From assembly GCA_024704765.1 (NCBI GenBank), contig JAKMXF010000144.1, positions 732,184 through 796,183 of the forward strand: DNA of 64,000 nt, written 5' to 3'. Below the pieces are notes generated by a model. That model had not been told where the DNA came from. It worked only from the letters and a program-made list of their open reading frames with translations, and ran no database searches. Source of the DNA: Oopsacas minuta (lineage: Eukaryota > Porifera > Hexactinellida > Lyssacinosida > Leucopsacidae). The position numbers and the translations under genes are program-made. How positions within the stretch are numbered: position 1 is the stretch's first letter; every line of letters starts with the position of its first letter. Below, piece by piece: positions 62,783 to 64,000 of this stretch.

Positions 62783-64000
62783 CTAAGAATTAGAGTAATT
62801 GTAAACCAAAAACCTAAGTTTGCCAAATAATTATTTGTTCAGAACTCTTCTTCAGAATATAGAATGTCTCAGTAATGTTAATTATCTACATTATTTAAAA
62901 GTTAATTATGTGGATTATGTGTGTGTTTGTTTGTCCACTTTGTATTACTATGATAGAGTAGGGGTAAAGCTACGAGCCAAAGTTCATTGGATTGAAAATG
63001 CAGATAAAGAAATATTTCGCCGTAATTAATACACCTTATCTTACCGTATTTAGAAATGGAATACGGCACACAACAAATAGTTTCAAAATGGTGGCCATAT
63101 TGAACAGAGTTCATGCCGGCATATAATTGACGAATACGCTTCGCTTGCTTGCGCTGCGCAGCTTGCAAATACTTTGCATTTGCACTGGCCCCGGCACTAC
63201 GAACCTCGAATTACTATCGTGTAACAAAATCCTAATTTATGAAATAAATATCCAACAAGTATGAAACTTGAAAAATCAGCGTACTTGATTACTCACGTAT
63301 AACCGTTGAGAGCAAGTCTCTACGATTATTTCAAGATTTCAATTATTTGTTTACTACATGAATATTCATAAAAACAATATTAGGCAAATGATAAACTTTA
63401 AAATGCGAAACTCGTGCTACGCTAAATCGTGTTTTTGTTGAGCTTGACACTTCGTGCCTCGAATTATTTCAACAGAAGGATGTATATTTTCCCTAAATTA
63501 TATACGCAGATCACCTTCCCTTAGGCATATATACTTGTGTCCCAAATTTACGTTTTTATCTACGGAGCCGTAATTATGCCTGTCTTTCTCAACCTTTTTT
63601 GAACTGCGATATACTTTCTTCATCTATTATTTACTGACAAGGTAAAACAAACCACCACGACTGTATATGAAATAATGGTGTGAATAATAATACAGTGGAT
63701 GCCAGTTATAAGAACATCGTCGGGAACTGGACATAATGTACTTATATCTGGCATGTTCTTATAACCGGTATGTAGCATATAGAGGATGTCGGTTATGAGA
63801 ATACCTCATTTAAACACATTTTTGGATTTAGGAACCATATTATATCAAACGGTTCTCATATATATATATACTGTATTATTTACGCCCATTCTACAAACAA
63901 ACCGGTGTAACAGCCTAGATTAGCCTCCCCACCCAGTTTAACCCCGGGTATAGTCTGGGCTAGCCTAGATTAACCCCCAGGTATAAACTGGGCTAGGCCA
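62783..64000. other. Probable RNF213 intron or upstream DNA, repeat-rich
   Basis: No exon recognised. The words CTTCGCTTGCTTGCGCTGCGCAGCTTGC (split here only for description; 63138-63165) and GACACTTCGTGCCTCGAATT (63448-63467) recur at 49150-49180 and 55441-55461. About 63270-63390 is related to the 131-bp unit (CAGCGTACTTGATTACTC, GTATAACCGTTGAGAGC). A TA-flanked MITE is at 63693-63873. The final 90 bases carry repeated GCCTAGATTA/CTGGGCTAG words cut by the window edge. Confidence 0.5.
63693..63873. mobile_element. Tc1/mariner-type MITE with TA duplication
   Basis: Starts CAGTGGATGCCAGTTATAAG and ends with TATATACTG, with TA on both sides (63691-63692, 63874-63875). An internal reversed copy of the end (ATGTTCTTATAACCGG, 63753-63768) and a GAGGATGTCGGTTATGAGAA block show it is built of degenerate terminal repeats. 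Confidence 0.55.

Overview
The window is animal nuclear DNA: AT-rich, with short GT-AG introns in some genes, a eukaryotic tRNA-Trp with a T-run terminator, and animal-type genes (SCFD2, INPP4, MTHFSD, CLPB/SKD3 with ankyrin repeats, RNF213, SLC25A34/35-like, COX7A). Many genes that are multi-exon in most animals are single uninterrupted frames here, spacing is tight, and genes sit inside other genes' introns. This fits a compact, early-branching metazoan; a sponge is plausible, but I cannot name the species from sequence alone.

Layout. 1-4.3 kb: UBC9 (SUMO E2), a frameshifted coiled-coil/NHL protein, and an SDR oxidoreductase. 4.7-11.4 kb: one very large VLIG-type GTPase/vWA gene broken into four overlapping frames. 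11.8-18.4 kb, minus strand: a five-exon SCFD2 (Sec1-family) gene. Its intron 4 holds two further SDR copies (one intact, one broken), and its intron 3 holds COX7A and tRNA-Trp(CCA), all on the opposite strand. 18.9-22.9 kb: CLPB disaggregase and an arylacetamide-deacetylase-like hydrolase. 22.9-26 kb: a repeat island with a decayed transposon-like gene, a 131-bp tandem repeat, a 10-bp minisatellite and inverted copies. 26-43.1 kb: SKI2 helicase, an intact NHL protein, INPP4, a mitochondrial class I fumarase, MTHFSD and an SLC25 carrier. 43.6-44.9 kb, minus: a DUSP-UBL protein with no USP protease domain. 44.9-49.7 kb: MITEs and a large inverted duplication of the RNF213 3' end. 49.8-62.8 kb, minus: about 22 exons of the C-terminal part of an RNF213 orthologue, cut by the window edge on its 5' side.

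Functional picture. Housekeeping genes cover mitochondria (COX7A, CLPB, fumarase, carrier), RNA decay (SKI2), phosphoinositide signalling (INPP4) and vesicle tethering (SCFD2). Mixed among them are ubiquitin/SUMO or immunity-flavoured families (UBC9, NHL proteins, VLIG GTPase, DUSP-UBL, RNF213). No operon logic applies; clustering may be chance.

Most notable: the RNF213 orthologue appears to lack its RING finger naturally while keeping the RZ finger. Other points are gene-conversion mosaicism among the SDR copies, the inverted duplication of the RNF213 3' end, and the three frame breaks in the VLIG gene, one of them at an A AAA AAA slippery site.
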